Assembly: GCA_002786065.1 (NCBI GenBank)
Contig: NHNY01000029.1
Span: forward strand, 186,001 to 250,000
Direction: 5' to 3'
DNA: 64,000 nt
Source of the DNA: Microcyclospora pomicola
Lineage: Eukaryota > Ascomycota > Dothideomycetes > Capnodiales
The notes under the pieces were generated by a model. That model was not told the origin of the DNA. It saw only the letters and a program-made list of their open reading frames with translations, and made no database searches. Both the position numbers and the translations under genes were made by a program. This document shows positions 1 through 11,925 of this stretch, piece by piece. How positions within the stretch are numbered: the stretch's first letter is position 1; every line of letters begins with the position of its first letter.

Positions 1-1
1 G

Positions 2-511
2 AGGGTGTTCGCACTAGAGCGTCTCGTACTTGAGATCGAGAGCGAAGAGACCACCAGACACACCCTCCGCAAGACAAGCTCCAGTCAGCACTGGGCAACG
101 AAGTCCATGACCGAAGACCGCGACAGCGAAGCGCTCTGGTCTGCCGCCGAGACGGACTTCAGCTTCTTCGGCGACGGCGAAGAATGCGGCCTGCCGAGCC
201 ACGAGCCGGGCCAGTCCCCGTTCCAATCAATGTCCGAGGAGAAACAGGTCGTCGTCAATAATTCCCTCGTAGCGGAAGAGCCGCCTCCAGCTCCACCGCC
301 CATGTTCGATACTGTGGCGCTGCTGTCGAAGTTCCGCCAGGAACGTCGGCGAGCGCGTGAGCGACAATTGGCAGCCGGCGCTATCGATCCCGAGACTGAG
401 GGGTACTGGGATGGCGTGGTGCAGGTGGTTCGTCCGGCTGTCGGCTTGCGGCGCGACGAAGCGGTGGACTATTATGGGAATCGATTCGAGGCGGGGTGGC
501 TGTATAGGTAG
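2..511 (+). CDS. 3' end of an unrecognised protein-coding gene (partial)
   Basis: The frame is open from the window edge to a TAG at 509-511, so at least 169 residues of the C-terminus are present and the start lies outside. The visible part has an acidic, low-complexity first half, a proline run near its middle, then a basic stretch rich in Arg (around RQERRRARERQ) that may be helical, and an aromatic-rich end (EAVDYYGNRF... GWLYR). I do not recognise a family. The codon use and GC content resemble the housekeeping genes that follow, which supports it being a real gene. Only the 3' end of the call can be trusted. Confidence 0.45.
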   Translation, partial: RVFALERLVLEIESEETTRHTLRKTSSSQHWATKSMTEDRDSEALWSAAETDFSFFGDGEECGLPSHEPGQSPFQSMSEEKQVVVNNSLVAEEPPPAPPPMFDTVALLSKFRQERRRARERQLAAGAIDPETEGYWDGVVQVVRPAVGLRRDEAVDYYGNRFEAGWLYR

Positions 512-882
512 CATAGCGAGAGGTGGTTGCGGTGATTCTGGATACATAAGGTACCTGTCTGGGGTTGGGTATTTCGACTGTGTTTTACACATGCCGTGAA
601 TTTTATGTACCTTACCTTATACATGATAGACCACGGTACATCGAGGTTGCGGCACGTGTAGCGGAAAGCCCATGGGGGCTTCTTGACTGTCAGCTGCTGG
701 TATATGCCTCATGGCTCGTTTCTGCGATTGCACAGGAATTGTCCTACTTTCACGTCATCATAAAACCATGTCACATAAACTTGATGGATATCGAGAATGA
801 AGACATGAGTTCATCGAATCGCATAAAATATATCACATCACATCTCCGACTCAACAGAAGCATCCCATCGCCCCCCGCCAGT
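512..882. other. intergenic, convergent 3' ends
   Basis: This is the space between the stop of the left-edge gene and the stop of the Git1-like transporter. I see no coding potential beyond short chance frames and no RNA gene. Confidence 0.5.
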
Positions 883-2653
883 TCACTTCTCCTGAATCTG
901 GTGATCGGCGACGAGCGACGCACGTCTCTCCTCCCGCCATTCGTCGCTGCCCATCTTGCCGACGTCAAAGCCGTTGGCGACCAGGTACTCCTTGAAGCGC
1001 AGGTCCTCGAGCGCGATGGTGTCCTGGGTGATCTCGGGCAGGCATAGGACCAGGATGGCGGAGACGAAGCAGAGCGCGCTGGCGACGTAGAAGGGGTACT
1101 GGCCGCTCTTGACTGTGTTGGTGCCGCCGTCGGCGATGATGACGGGGAACACGTAGCCGCCGACGAGTCCGCCGATCTTGCCGCAGGCGGCCGCGATGGC
1201 GTAGTACTGCCCGCGGATGCCGGCGGCGCAGGTCTTGGAGGCGATGAGGCCGATGTTGTCGCCGGGGCCTGGGAATGGTTGTCAGCGGATGTGGAAGTAG
1301 GGTGAGCATGTCAAGGCGTGGTTGGACTTACCGACTTCACCGAGCGACAGGAAAATGCCGTAGATGACAACGAAGGCGGCAATGTACTCGGACTTCTGGA
1401 GATATCCGTAGCTGCAAGGAGAATCTGTCAGCTGCTGTCACACATGGTCTGCAAGGATAATACTGACCATCCGGACATGATGAACCCAACACAGCCCTGC
1501 GCGACAACAAAGATCGCAAGCGCCTTCCGTGGTCCGATCCAGTCCGAGATAAAGGCACCGATGATCGCTCCTGGCAGGTAAAAGAAATTGATCAGGGTAC
1601 CCCATCCGAAGGTCTGCCACAGCTCCGCGTTTGGTGTGATGACGCCGATGAAGGTGGTTGAGTAGATGCTGAAGGGATACGTGAGGAAATCTACCATCAG
1701 TCAGTCAAAGCATGTGATGTATCTTCCATGGTGACTTACCATAGATGAACCAGATCGCACAGACCAAGGCCAATCGCGGTCCGTAGAATTTCAATGCTAG
1801 CCAATATGGTGTGCGGACTTTGCGGAAGTTGTTGCGATTGACGGATTCCGGCTCCTGGAGCTTGATGCGGAAGTAGAGCAAAGATAGCGGGAAGACTACA
1901 CCGAGACCAAGAGACAATCTCCAGATCAGACCGTAGTTCCCAGGCGCGGCAGCAGCAATGATCATAGGGATCAAATATCCTAGCATTTGTTAGTTTAGAG
2001 AGAAGCATCTCGACGGCGATGCTTTAGAGGACTCACCCATGATGAAGCCAATGTCCAGTTGGACGTTGGTGGCCATGACGAACATGCGGTTGCGCACGCC
2101 CGATCGAAGTTCGCTCGAGGACTCGGCGCAGGCCACACTACCGGCCGGGTACTCTCCGCCGATACCAATGCCGAGCAAGAAGCGGTAGGCCGTCAAAGCG
2201 GCGAAGATGGAACCTGGCGTGCCACCAGCTCCGTAGGCACCGGCGCCGAGGGCGGCGAACACGAACAGGATCACCGTGCTAACCAGCAGACTCCATTTGC
2301 GCGAATAGTGGTCGGAGGTGTATCCGAAGATGAGCTGGCCAACCACAGTACCCGCGAACGCGATCGAAGAGACATTCTGCTGTGCCGCCGAGCTGGTGTA
2401 GGCCGCTCCATAGCGCAGTTTCAGAACCTGGGATATCCATCAGCGACCATCGTCAGGGAGACCGAGCGGCTATTCGTACGTGGTTGACAGGTCCGATGAC
2501 GCTCTGCAGATAGCCATCACTGAAGAGGCCGGCACCACAGGCGAGCGAGGGCCAGATGCGCTCCCACTTGGACTTCTGGGTGGCGTCGGGGCCAGCCTCG
2601 TCCAGCTCCGTCAACTGCGGCGAGACGTCGTGGATCTGCTTCACTGCTGCCAT
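883..2653 (-). CDS. Git1-like MFS transporter (glycerophosphodiester/phosphate type)
   Basis: Six exons join in frame: 2653-2480, 2427-2037, 1979-1740, 1690-1468, 1411-1332 and 1268-883, giving 497 residues, about the length of yeast Git1. The MFS A-motif between helices 2 and 3 is GYTSDHYSRK (residues 93-102). The Git1/phosphate-permease signature GGEYPAGS follows at 148-155, then a charged segment and the domain-linking loop with FRIKLQEPESVNR. Family members sit in the plasma membrane and take up glycerophosphoinositol, glycerophosphocholine or phosphate by proton symport. The sequence does not show which substrate is used. All five introns are 49-63 bases with GT-AG ends, and the phases agree with the conserved protein. 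The C-terminal tail is charged and cytosolic in the family. It is transcribed away from the ArAE-like gene's 3' end, with 1.46 kb of DNA upstream. Confidence 0.85.
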
Positions 2654-4116
2654 GCTGACTGAGCTCGGCGAGCAAGCAAGAGAGCTGATGAAAGAAAGGG
2701 TGGAAAGTTGCTATAGACGGTCTATCAAGCAGTCGACAAAGGTGAGGTCGCACGTCCTTCTTATCTACCCTCCGCCTCGCACACGCGCAGGGAACGGTAA
2801 GAAAAACAGCGAACGGACTAGACCGAGAGGCGCAGGTCGCTCAAGACAAGCTTCGGGCCAAGCCTCGTACAAAATTGCTTGTCCAACGTGTGGAGAGGAT
2901 GTCTGCAGCGGCGGCTGTCAGCCTTGTGCGAATCACGGGCTTGCACTCATCCATATCAATTGCACATATCAGACACGTGGGCACGAATCTGTACTGCTAG
3001 TCTGGCACTAACATCGAAGTGTACTGTGTTGGACTGGGGATGTAGTCATGGGTCCGCGCGATGGCTGGCGAAGTGCTCGGGTATTCGGCTCGCGTGACCA
3101 TTCTGCACTGTCCCGGCACGATCGCCGGCCTGAAAACCATGAGCTCTTCTGCACCCTACTCAATTCTGTGGTCTTCAGCTGTGTCGCCTTCCGATCATTC
3201 CAGCAAGCAGTGAGACGCGTGCTCGACCAGGTGAGCAGCATCTACAACATCCCCCGACCGATCGCGACGAGCTGTGCGCTGCAGCAACAGCATACACCGC
3301 ACGGTGGACAGGCAACGTTACAAATCCTCTAGTGCTGCACCCTTGGTCTGTGAGTATAGACTTTGACTTTCGTGCGCCGCGTGGCTGCGTTTAGCTCAGA
3401 CCCTTACCGCAAACGACGTCCCAGCATCATGCGCGGAACAAAGATGTTCTGCGCGCTTGACACAATACCAGATCAGCACGTGGGCGTTGCTTCTGAGCTC
3501 TCTGGCTGCATATCGCAAGACTTGGGCGCTGCTGGAAGAACCTTCGCTGCTCGACATGTGCCCTAACGTGGCCATCATGAGTTCCACCACCAGCAGGTTG
3601 GAGAAATTTGCTTCGGACGTGGTTCTAGACTCCGCCGCTTCTCGCTGCTGTGGCCATGCTCGACGATATTATTGTCTCGTAACGTGGACAGCACGTGGGA
3701 GTCGACACATGAGCATGGCTGTATACTCATTACGTGAAGGAAGTGACGAGGGACATGCCATACCGATCATGATTGCAACAGACTCGGGCTGGACTGTATT
3801 GGCTTCTCGATGAGGCGTATGGAGTGCCCGAAGCAATCTCATCATGCTTGTTGGTGAAAGGCAAAACGCTCATGGTGACTTTGGTGCTATGGTCTTCACA
3901 TTCAGCACGTTTTACGGTATCTTGTTCCTAGAAGATGGCCGCTCAGGTCAACGTCGCAAGGTTCGGGGCTGGTGGGCAGCGAATCATGGCAGCGATTTGA
4001 GGACGTTCACGACACAGGGATCTGAACAGTGAACCGGGATCATATAGCGTTGAGATCTCCGGTACACGATTCCGGAGACAAAGCGAGCCCGCCAAGCAGG
4101 ACTTCCAACAGCTTCG
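2654..4116. other. intergenic region upstream of the Git1-like gene
   Basis: These 1.46 kb carry only short frames on both strands (longest about 118 codons) with no recognisable domain or splice pattern. The part next to 2653 must hold the promoter of the transporter. I see no RNA gene or repeat. Confidence 0.4.
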
Positions 4117-7100
4117 CTACTGCAGCTTCAGGTGGTCTTCGTTGAGCGTGCCATACAAGTTCTCAATCTCCTGACTCACGGCCTTAATTTCCTGAGAGAG
4201 CTGACCCGTGACTAGGACTAATCATGGATGTTAGCAAACACAAGACTGAAAACGTGTTGGAACTCATGCGTTCAACAAGGCGACTCACTGTAAGCATAAA
4301 GCAGCTCATAATCCTGCTCGGTGGCCAGCTCCCGACCTTCGCCGCTGATTCGGAAGTCTGAAAGTTTACCGAGTAGCCGATCGCGGGTATGGTCGATTGA
4401 CGGCAGTGCATCGTTGAGCGGATATTCCAGCTTGATGCTGCTAGCTAGCACAGAGTACAAGTGACTGATGCGGGCAGACAGCTCAAATCGCTCGGCTCGG
4501 GTATATCGCAGGACTGCCGCTTCGCCTGGAGTGTATTGCAGGTTCTTGCTGATCACCACGTTCATGGCGTGGAACGCGCCGAGCATGCGGTCGGTACACT
4601 CGAGTATGCGCGTTATCTCCAGGTTTGGGAATGGCCCGGTGAGTTCGAATTCGCCGCTCGCAGCCTGCCGGAGGGACTGCAGTGACGTTAAGAATGTTTG
4701 CAGTGATGCCTCCTCGCGGATATTCATGTAGCTGCTACGAGGCTCGCCAAGCAAGAACATAGCAAGTGGGTCACGTTTCCAGATCAGGCTCATGCGCAGC
4801 CATAAGGTACATAGTCCATCCTTCAATTTCCTCCGAGCAGAAATCGGCCAGATGAAGCGGGTGATGATGATTCCCCAGACGACGCCTATCACGACGGCCA
4901 CGAAGCGATGGAGCACGATGTCCCAGATGGCGGGGTCGATGCCTCCTTCATCGTCGTCGTTGTCGTCGTCTTGGACAGAGAGACTGTAAGAGTAGAGCGC
5001 GCCAAGATTGAATGTGAGCAAAATGAAACGTCCCATCGGCCCGTTGCCTCTAGCAATGATCAGGTAGAAGCAGCCGAGTGAGACCAGCCAGCCAAAGAAG
5101 CCGAGTAGCCATGGATTTGCATCTCCATGGTCGCTCGAGCAGACCCAAGCGATGACGGCGAGGCATGCACCAATGAATGTTCCTATGACACGATTAAGAC
5201 CGGTCGTGTTCGAAGCACCGATTGTCATGCAGCATATGGCCATGTACGAGACCAGGCCCCACTCGCCACGCCAGAGGACAAAGAAAGGCCGGGTAGATTG
5301 TAGATACGCCGGTAAGGAGTACAGCATGGCTCCGATGCCAACCTTGATTGCAAAGCTCACATCATCTCGATAGAAGAACTGGACGACTCTATGGAGTGAG
5401 TAGAGCCATGAGTGTTGGCGAGGGTCGTTGCTGGAATCGGCGAAGTGGTCCATTTTCTTGATGGTCGTCGACAGCCTAGGATCAAGGTCACGCTCTTCGT
5501 CATGTGTATCTGCACCACACACTATATGTGTCCGGACGTGGTCGTGGTCAGTGCCTCTCCGATTCCGCAGGATAATCCAGTTCCAGGTATGATGGTGCCT
5601 CTCTGTAGTGTTCTTGAGTTCGCTGAGTAAGTCAAGATAGACGAGGACGTCCTGGGCGAAATCTAGCAACGAGAAACTGAAATGACCACAACAAGCACTA
5701 ACTTCTTCAAGATCGGCGAGGACCTCGTGGTCCACTCCATGACCTACTTTTCCATTCCGTGAAGCCTTGCCCTCCCTTTGGCTCTTGGCATCGTATACGT
5801 TCCCTGTGGTTGTTTCCAGAAGATTCAGTGCGCGACTCTGGTAAAGTCTGTCGAGTGCTTTTCTACGCGATTCGCCGTAAAGGTCGATGGCTTGCTTCAA
5901 GCTGCGGATGAAAATGTCGTTGATTGCTACTTCGTGTGATGGCCCGTTCTGGTATGTATACGATCAGTGACTGAATATTTTGCTCTTGGGCTACAGAACT
6001 CACCAGCCAGGACAACCATTTCGACTCCTTCGATCTTTCCCGGAATGGCAGCTCATCCAGGACTTGTTTCAGAGTGTAGACTAATGACTTGCTAGGTGGG
6101 CCTAACTCGTGGAGAAAGGTCAAGAACATATCGCTGGGATTCCTCGATGTGTCTACAGTGCCACCAGGCGTCAGCAGAGCCGAGTTCGACCCCTGAGATG
6201 TGTCGGCGATACTGCCCGGCGTCAACAAAGCTGGATTTGACCCTTGAACTGAAACTCCCAGCTCTGCACTATGTGCTCTCTTGGGTAAAGCATGCTCTGG
6301 TAATTCCGCGATAGAATTAAGTTTTGATGTGGACGGTGGCCTCGACCGAAAGTTGGCGCTGAATGGGTCGCGAGACGGTCCTGATGAGCTGTCTGCTGCA
6401 CTGATCTTTGCAGCAAGATGTTCGTCCATAAAAGCAAATTGGGCAAATGCCGCGCTTCTGAGGCCGCCGAGGTCCTGAGACAGCCCTCTCAGGCAGTTCG
6501 CAACTTTCTCCGTTGCGTCGTACTGATGCTCCTTTCCGATCACAAGATATTCTCGTTTGGCTTCAGTCAAATTCTTGGTCATGGACGCAAGGGATGCCTG
6601 ATGATCCTTCGTAAGCTTCTTGAAGTATTGGTCCTCCAAATCATACTTCCTGCCAGATAAGAATGCACGAGTGATGCTGATCAACATCTCTCCGAGTAAA
6701 TCTGTGCAGTCTTCGAGATCCTTGGCAAGCCCACCACGAGCGGTCACCGGTAACACCAACAAGTTCACCACGGTTGTGGTCACAACACCCATCAGCACCA
6801 TCATCAGTATTTGTACGACACGGATGGAAGAGAAAGCTCCAGCCTGGACAGAACCTTCTTTGAGCAATGTGATGATACAACCTAGTGCTGCTAGGGAGCA
6901 TGCCAGGTTCACCAGTGGATGTCCTAGCCGCTGCTTCACCCAGGCAATGAATCCTAATCCACCTCCAACAAACACGATGAGGCAGATCGCGTGTCCAAGG
7001 AGCAGCAGATCGCGACCCCCAAAGAATGTTGATATGCCCATACTCGTGAAGGAAATGAATCCAGAGTAGCACAAAGCGATGAATGCTAGAACCGCGGCCT

Positions 7101-7610
7101 GTTACAATCATCAGTGCCATGAGCCTAGAGCGATTGTAGCTGAGTCACTAAGCTTACTTCGTGCATGCTTCCTATCGTTCTCGCCGGATGGAACCAGACG
7201 ATGACAGTGGCGACCGTATGTTTAGAATCCTGCTGAGGTCCTATGAACCTCGAGTAGGCCGGCACAAAGGTCGCCAGACTGCCCAAAAGATATGCCAGCG
7301 AGCATTTTAGAATGCCAATGCCAGTCTTGCTCGTCCAGAATCGCCACAAAGCGATGCGCTGACGGTTCAGAAACCTTCTCCAACGCTCAGCTTTGGTCTC
7401 CTCGCTAGTCTCATGATCTCCATTATGCAGCAATGGAGTGGCTTCATCTGCTGCGCCATTTTCATGCAGGCGATGTGATGCGTCTCGCAGCGTGAACACA
7501 CGTTTAGATCGCTCCCCTGTGCGTGGAGAGATAAAGCTCGCTTGGCGCAAGCGTCGGTTCCAGGATGTCGGGCGTGGGGCTCTGGAACCACTGCTGTCAT
7601 TGGACGCCAT
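4117..7610 (-). CDS. ArAE/Bre4-like multi-pass membrane protein (aromatic acid exporter superfamily, FUSC-like)
   Basis: Four exons join in frame: 7610-7158, 7098-6004, 5948-4289 and 4217-4117, giving 1102 residues. The last short exon supplies the end ...AYILVTGQLSQEI..., which keeps the frame and matches the way this family ends. Without it the protein would stop just after the third exon. A basic cytosolic N-terminus (about 100 residues) leads into a first block of membrane helices (residues about 105-290, ArAE_2_N type). A long polar, low-complexity cytosolic section follows, then a second helix block of FUSC type (motif FYRDDVSFAIKVGIG) and a C-terminal ArAE_2-like helical domain. Fungal members include S. 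cerevisiae Bre4; the superfamily is linked to export of aromatic acids. Substrate and membrane location are not visible here. The intron between exons 3 and 4 is the least certain part of the model. Confidence 0.82.
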
Positions 7611-8395
7611 TGCAGGATACTAGGTCACAGCACGCATGGCGCAAATACTCCTTGCAAAGACGACCTCGCGTGCTGGGATACATGTAATAAGCCCGAGTAT
7701 GCCGGAATCGTTATCAGCTCAATGTTTGTGGAAGTACGTACGTTTTACGTAGGTTCAGCAGCTTGAAGCTACATGCTGGCTCGGCCAATCAGCGGACCTC
7801 TCCTGAAGCCGCTCCATAAAATACCCATAGAAACCTACGGCTTAGGAAAAGCAATGTTCGCGGCACACGATGCCATTTCCATCCATGAATCTATGATCGA
7901 TCATATGTACGGGACACGAATGAAATTGGTCCTAGCGAAGATGAAGTGGTGAGTGTCTGGACACAGTACAATAGCTCTACAGACTTCTCCCTCAATTGCG
8001 ATTCTACATTCTCTGTCACAGCCTCGGCGGGATGTCTCTACTTGGAAGCAATCGGGTTCTCGTCATCTTCTTCAGACGTGATGAGAGATCCCCGATGATG
8101 GTGTTATCCAGGACCTGGTACCGCTGGCTTTGACAATCATTGGACTCAGCCGAAGAAGATCGGCATGAGGTTGGCCTGTATATGGCGGCTGTCATTTGTA
8201 TTGAACAACTTGCTTTACTGGGTACACAATGGCGTCGGCGAGTGAGCGCATGCCAGAAAGCCAGTATACGAGCTCCTGCTGGATTCCAGATTGGGACCAT
8301 AGCCGTACTCGCATGGTGCTCGCTGCAATGATCCAGAAGTATAGCTTGCAATCAATACCCTCCAGTAACTTTCAGCACTAGAGCACCTGCTAACC
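7611..8395. other. upstream region of the ArAE-like gene
   Basis: This 785-base gap lies between the start of the ArAE-like gene and the stop of the kinase-like gene. It holds only short chance frames. A pyrimidine/AT step (ccataaaatac near 7813) is a weak TATA-like candidate about 200 bases from the start codon. Confidence 0.3.
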
Positions 8396-9179
8396 TCAAC
8401 TCCTGGTCCTTTCGGTCGTGCTATCGTGCCACAAGAAGTCCACCACCTCTCCCAAGCCCCTCCAGTCATTATGTGGATCTGATTTTGGCCTCACGCCATC
8501 CTTGATAGACTCTAGGCCTGGGCCCTTGATCATATATTCTCCAAACGGGAGACAGGAATCAAAGTCAATGATCATCGGCTTCTGGTCCGGGTCGATACAT
8601 ATGTTGGATGGGTTGATGTCGTTGTGAGCTAGCCCTAGCGCGTGAAGATGTCTTATGCCTGCCTCGATACCGTCCTCCAATGCATGTTTGTCGGCGTCTG
8701 AGAGTAGACCGACTTTCCCAGCATACTCATACAAATTGCAGACGCAGCGCTTAAGGCAGAGATGGGTGATGCGAATATCCTCCACGACACACCCATAGTA
8801 TGGGACGATGTTGGGATGAGGTTGCGCCCGTAGACGCTCGAAAATCCCCGCCTCCCGTAGCAAAGTGTCTGCAACGACCGTGATGCCCGGCTGGCAATCG
8901 TCAGCGACGAAGGAAGGGCCTTTGAGATAGTGGTCTGCTAAGCTGAACGGCGGAGCACGCTGGAAGTTCGGCGGAAATCGTGGATGGATGCATGGCGGCG
9001 GGACGAGTTGCAAGCTTTCGGCGATTTCCACATCATCGACAGCACCAGGGGAGTCTTTCCAGTTTACCTGCGTATGTTTTCCCATCCACGAACGCGGTCA
9101 CGGATAAGTAGTGGCCTGATGGCTCCGTCCATACATCGCGCAGGGAAAATTGCGACCCGTCAGCCATTTCGTACTCCAT
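8396..9179 (-). CDS. small protein-kinase-like gene, frame broken once near 9068
   Basis: The long frame (start codon 9085, stop 8396, 229 residues) carries a compact kinase fold of the kind fungi expand: an N-lobe part with HYLKGP, then PHPNIVPYYGC, the catalytic loop HNDINPSN and a DFD motif (IIDFDS) in place of DFG. The activation segment is short and there is no clear APE motif. A second open stretch in another frame starts with ATG at 9179 (MEYEMADGSQF...) and ends at VDGKTYA (9069). The long frame picks up one base later with VNWKDSP, so the two read as one protein of about 260 residues if a single base is ignored. A consensus-like donor (CAG|GTAAAC) sits at this point, but I found no acceptor that restores the frame without removing conserved sequence. 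It could be a sequencing error, a recent pseudogene, or a gene that starts at 9085. Substrate and activity are unknown. Confidence 0.6.
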
Positions 9180-9777
9180 GCTGGCGATTCGTATCAGAAG
9201 TCTGGCGAGTTGTTGAATTGTGCAGGAATATCTTGACCACAGCAGAGTACAGTGGGCGCTTAGTATGCGAAATGGAGTCAAATGAGCGGAATTTATTAAA
9301 ATGGTATTACTGGCCAATGAAGTGCGTGTTGCATGTCGAAAGTATAAACGATCTGCAGCAGCATTTGGCTATTTGAGGCTGGTATGAAACTGACCAGTCA
9401 GCTGTGATCGTCAACGCTACAGCATCTAATGTTGACGTGATGAAGATCTCTTCTGGATACATGTCAATACCTCACATTGGGAGCGATGTCAAGATAAGCG
9501 AAATGGAACGTGCACCAGCGATTATGTTACATCATCCTATCTGTAGAGACTGTGTGAAGTTGGAATTCAGGGTTGGTTTTTCGCCCGCTTAAAGCAAAAA
9601 CTCCGAAAACGCCCTCCAAGTCATCATCATCACCAGTGGCACGTGAATACCTCATGTTCGCTGCCCAGCCCGCCTGCCAGGCCTTTTGCGATCCTACCGT
9701 CCGTCCCATAAGTCCATTTGCGCCGCTCGCTGATATCATACACCCTCAAATTCATTGTCGCCTGCAGTTGACGCTGC
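9180..9777. other. intergenic, nothing recognised
   Basis: This 600-base gap lies between the kinase-like gene and the stop of the zinc-finger gene. Only short frames are present. The first part is the upstream region of the kinase-like gene. Confidence 0.35.
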
Positions 9778-11925
9778 TCAGTGATTGATAAGCCAATTGT
9801 CTAGCATCTCCGCCAAGGTCTTGCCAGCCTTGAACTGCTCATCGCTCATCTCGTTGTCTCCTCCGTAGAGTGTCGAGGGAACGAAGGTGTTGTGGGGCCT
9901 AACAGTGCGGTCGTCGTGATCGAGAGGAAGGCCGCTTTCGGACCACCCATAGACGGATGAGTTGGTCATGCTCTCACCCGGCGGCGAGAATGAGTCTTCG
10001 TATGCGTCTGGTTGCGTACCGACCACTCCGAAATCGTCGCTGTGCATGTGGAATTCAGCCGGACTGCTCCACCCATCACATCCTCCGTCGAACTCCTTGT
10101 GTGTGAGCATAGCGGGAGAGATACCGGTGGCAGGGGAAGTTGGTGGTGTGTCTTTCCATTGGGGAGACGAGCTGTGCTGGTCGACCTCGGCCATGTTGAG
10201 GAAGATATCAGCATCAAAGGCATCCGAAGTATCTGGTGGGGTGACTGGGAAACTGCGATCACTAGCGGTGTAGTTGGAGCTAGCGTAGTCATTCTGGGAT
10301 TGGGAAAGTCCAGTAGCGACGGCAGAATCGGCCTTCTTCTTGTTGTACTTGCGGGTTTTGGTAGCCTTCTCAACACGATCTTCCATCTCAGGTCGCTGCT
10401 TCTTAGGACGACCGCGCTTAGGCATGTCGGCGGGATCCTTCTCGAAGCCAGGCAGTGTGCCGACGCACATACCGCGCTGACGATGACGGGTGAGTGCGTC
10501 GTGACGGGCGAAGCTTTGTCCGCAAATGCAGCCATGCGGACGGTCGTCGCTGTGAATCGTGATGTGGCGCTTGAGGTCGTGCTGACGAACAAAAGTCTTG
10601 TCGCAGAGATCGCACTTGAATTGACGATCGCCGAGGTGAGTCTGTACATGAGCCCGGACGTTCTCCTTACGCCCGAAGCGTTTGGTGCAGCCATGATACA
10701 TACATGGGTACTTCTTGTCGGCCTCATCGAACTCGCCAATGTATTGCTGCACTTCATAGTTCTGTACGCCAGTCTCCACGATACTAGCAGGAATATCCGG
10801 GCCCAGCTGATTGAGGAGTGCCTGTCGTGGTGAGACAGCAGTGATTTGTGTAGCACCGAAGTCGAAGTTGGGGTCGTTGAAGTCTTGTGCTCCACCAGTC
10901 GCGTTCAAGAGAAGGTCAACAGGCTGCTCAAGTTGAGATGGCTGGTGCTCGTGGGCTAGTGTACTCTCTTCGAAGAGGGTAGGCAGATGCCCAGCTTGGT
11001 GGATAGGTGATGCTGGATCTACATGCGAAGAGGAGTATGAGGACGAGGCATAGCAGTTGCTATCTGCAAATGAGATGTCGGGGTGTGCAAAATCTACTTG
11101 CATGAGGTTCGACATTGACGCAGCCTCAAGCTGGAAGCTTTGGCTGCGTACCTGTTTGGAATTGCTTGGTGGCGGGCTTGGCCATCCTACAGTGTAGGAT
11201 TGTGGTGTGTTGGGGACGGTGCGTGTTTGTGGCTGTTGAGAGCCTGAGCTGTGATGCAAGTTGTGCATAGACTGCTGCTGCAGCTGTACGCCGTTAGGGC
11301 GTATTGCTGTGGGCATTGCAATCGTGCGGGGTGGCATGTGCGTGATTGCGGCTTGCTCGTCCATGAATGGTGGTGCACCCATGGCTGCGTTGGAGCTCGC
11401 GCCGTACATATTTCGGTACCACTCGAGATGATGCTGGAGTTCTTGTAGTGCGTGTTGCTGGTGCGGTAGTGTTGGTATTGATTGTAGAGGTGTGGGAGTT
11501 GTTGGAGTGTGAATCACTCCATTCAGTTGTTGTTGAAGGTGTGACTGAAAGTCCTGCGCCTGGTAGCCCGGCTGGGCTATGCTCTGCTGCTGCGTTTCTT
11601 GCTTGATTTGATAATGCTGTGTGTTGGATTGTCGTGTTCCTGTGTTAGTTGAATCCAATGGTATCCGTACTTGTGGCGATCCGGTGTGTGGTCCTGAAGG
11701 GGGTAGTTGGTCCTGTGAGTGAAGTGGCCGAAACTTGGCGGATTGGTTAATGGCAGTGAGGCTCTGGTCGAGAGAGAGACCTCTCCTGTGTCCGCGTGTT
11801 CCTGCTTGGTTCCGTCTTGAATGGCCAGCTGATGGGTTCGCTAGTATGGGAACCTCGAGCGATTGTTGACGTCGGTGTTGGATCCGTCGTGTTTGGATGC
11901 TCGAGGTGGAGTTAGTGGGTAGCAT
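9778..11925 (-). CDS. C2H2 zinc-finger transcription factor, Swi5/Ace2-like
   Basis: A single exon encodes 715 residues. Residues 1-400 are low-complexity, rich in Gln, Ser, Pro and His, as in activation regions. Three fingers follow at about 406-488. The first is CMYHGC...H..H with the family spacing, the second CDLCDKTFVRQHDLKRH is a classic finger, and the third is the short atypical type CICGQSFARHDALTRH. This order and spacing is that of yeast Swi5 and Ace2, regulators of late-mitotic and cell-separation genes. An AT-hook-like basic patch KRGRPKKQRP (503-512) comes straight after and may also be a nuclear import signal. The C-terminal 200 residues are Ser/Pro-rich with several SP/TP sites, so control by a cyclin-dependent kinase is possible but inferred. 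It is divergent from the ubiquitin-S27a gene, with a 709-base shared upstream region. Confidence 0.85.
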   Translation of the reverse strand: MLPTNSTSSIQTRRIQHRRQQSLEVPILANPSAGHSRRNQAGTRGHRRGLSLDQSLTAINQSAKFRPLHSQDQLPPSGPHTGSPQVRIPLDSTNTGTRQSNTQHYQIKQETQQQSIAQPGYQAQDFQSHLQQQLNGVIHTPTTPTPLQSIPTLPHQQHALQELQHHLEWYRNMYGASSNAAMGAPPFMDEQAAITHMPPRTIAMPTAIRPNGVQLQQQSMHNLHHSSGSQQPQTRTVPNTPQSYTVGWPSPPPSNSKQVRSQSFQLEAASMSNLMQVDFAHPDISFADSNCYASSSYSSSHVDPASPIHQAGHLPTLFEESTLAHEHQPSQLEQPVDLLLNATGGAQDFNDPNFDFGATQITAVSPRQALLNQLGPDIPASIVETGVQNYEVQQYIGEFDEADKKYPCMYHGCTKRFGRKENVRAHVQTHLGDRQFKCDLCDKTFVRQHDLKRHITIHSDDRPHGCICGQSFARHDALTRHRQRGMCVGTLPGFEKDPADMPKRGRPKKQRPEMEDRVEKATKTRKYNKKKADSAVATGLSQSQNDYASSNYTASDRSFPVTPPDTSDAFDADIFLNMAEVDQHSSSPQWKDTPPTSPATGISPAMLTHKEFDGGCDGWSSPAEFHMHSDDFGVVGTQPDAYEDSFSPPGESMTNSSVYGWSESGLPLDHDDRTVRPHNTFVPSTLYGGDNEMSDEQFKAGKTLAEMLDNWLINH

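Noticed and set aside
2654-4116. Short frames of 60-150 codons between the transporter and the ArAE-like gene
   Set aside because: There is no domain, signal peptide or splice consistency, and the lengths are expected by chance at this GC content.
5670-5730. Extra small intron in the ArAE-like gene
   Set aside because: The only GT-AG pair fitting there would give a 26-27 base intron, too short to splice, and the frame is open without it.
9966-10895. 309- and 273-codon frames overlapping the zinc-finger gene
   Set aside because: These are shadow frames of a gene with three clear zinc fingers.
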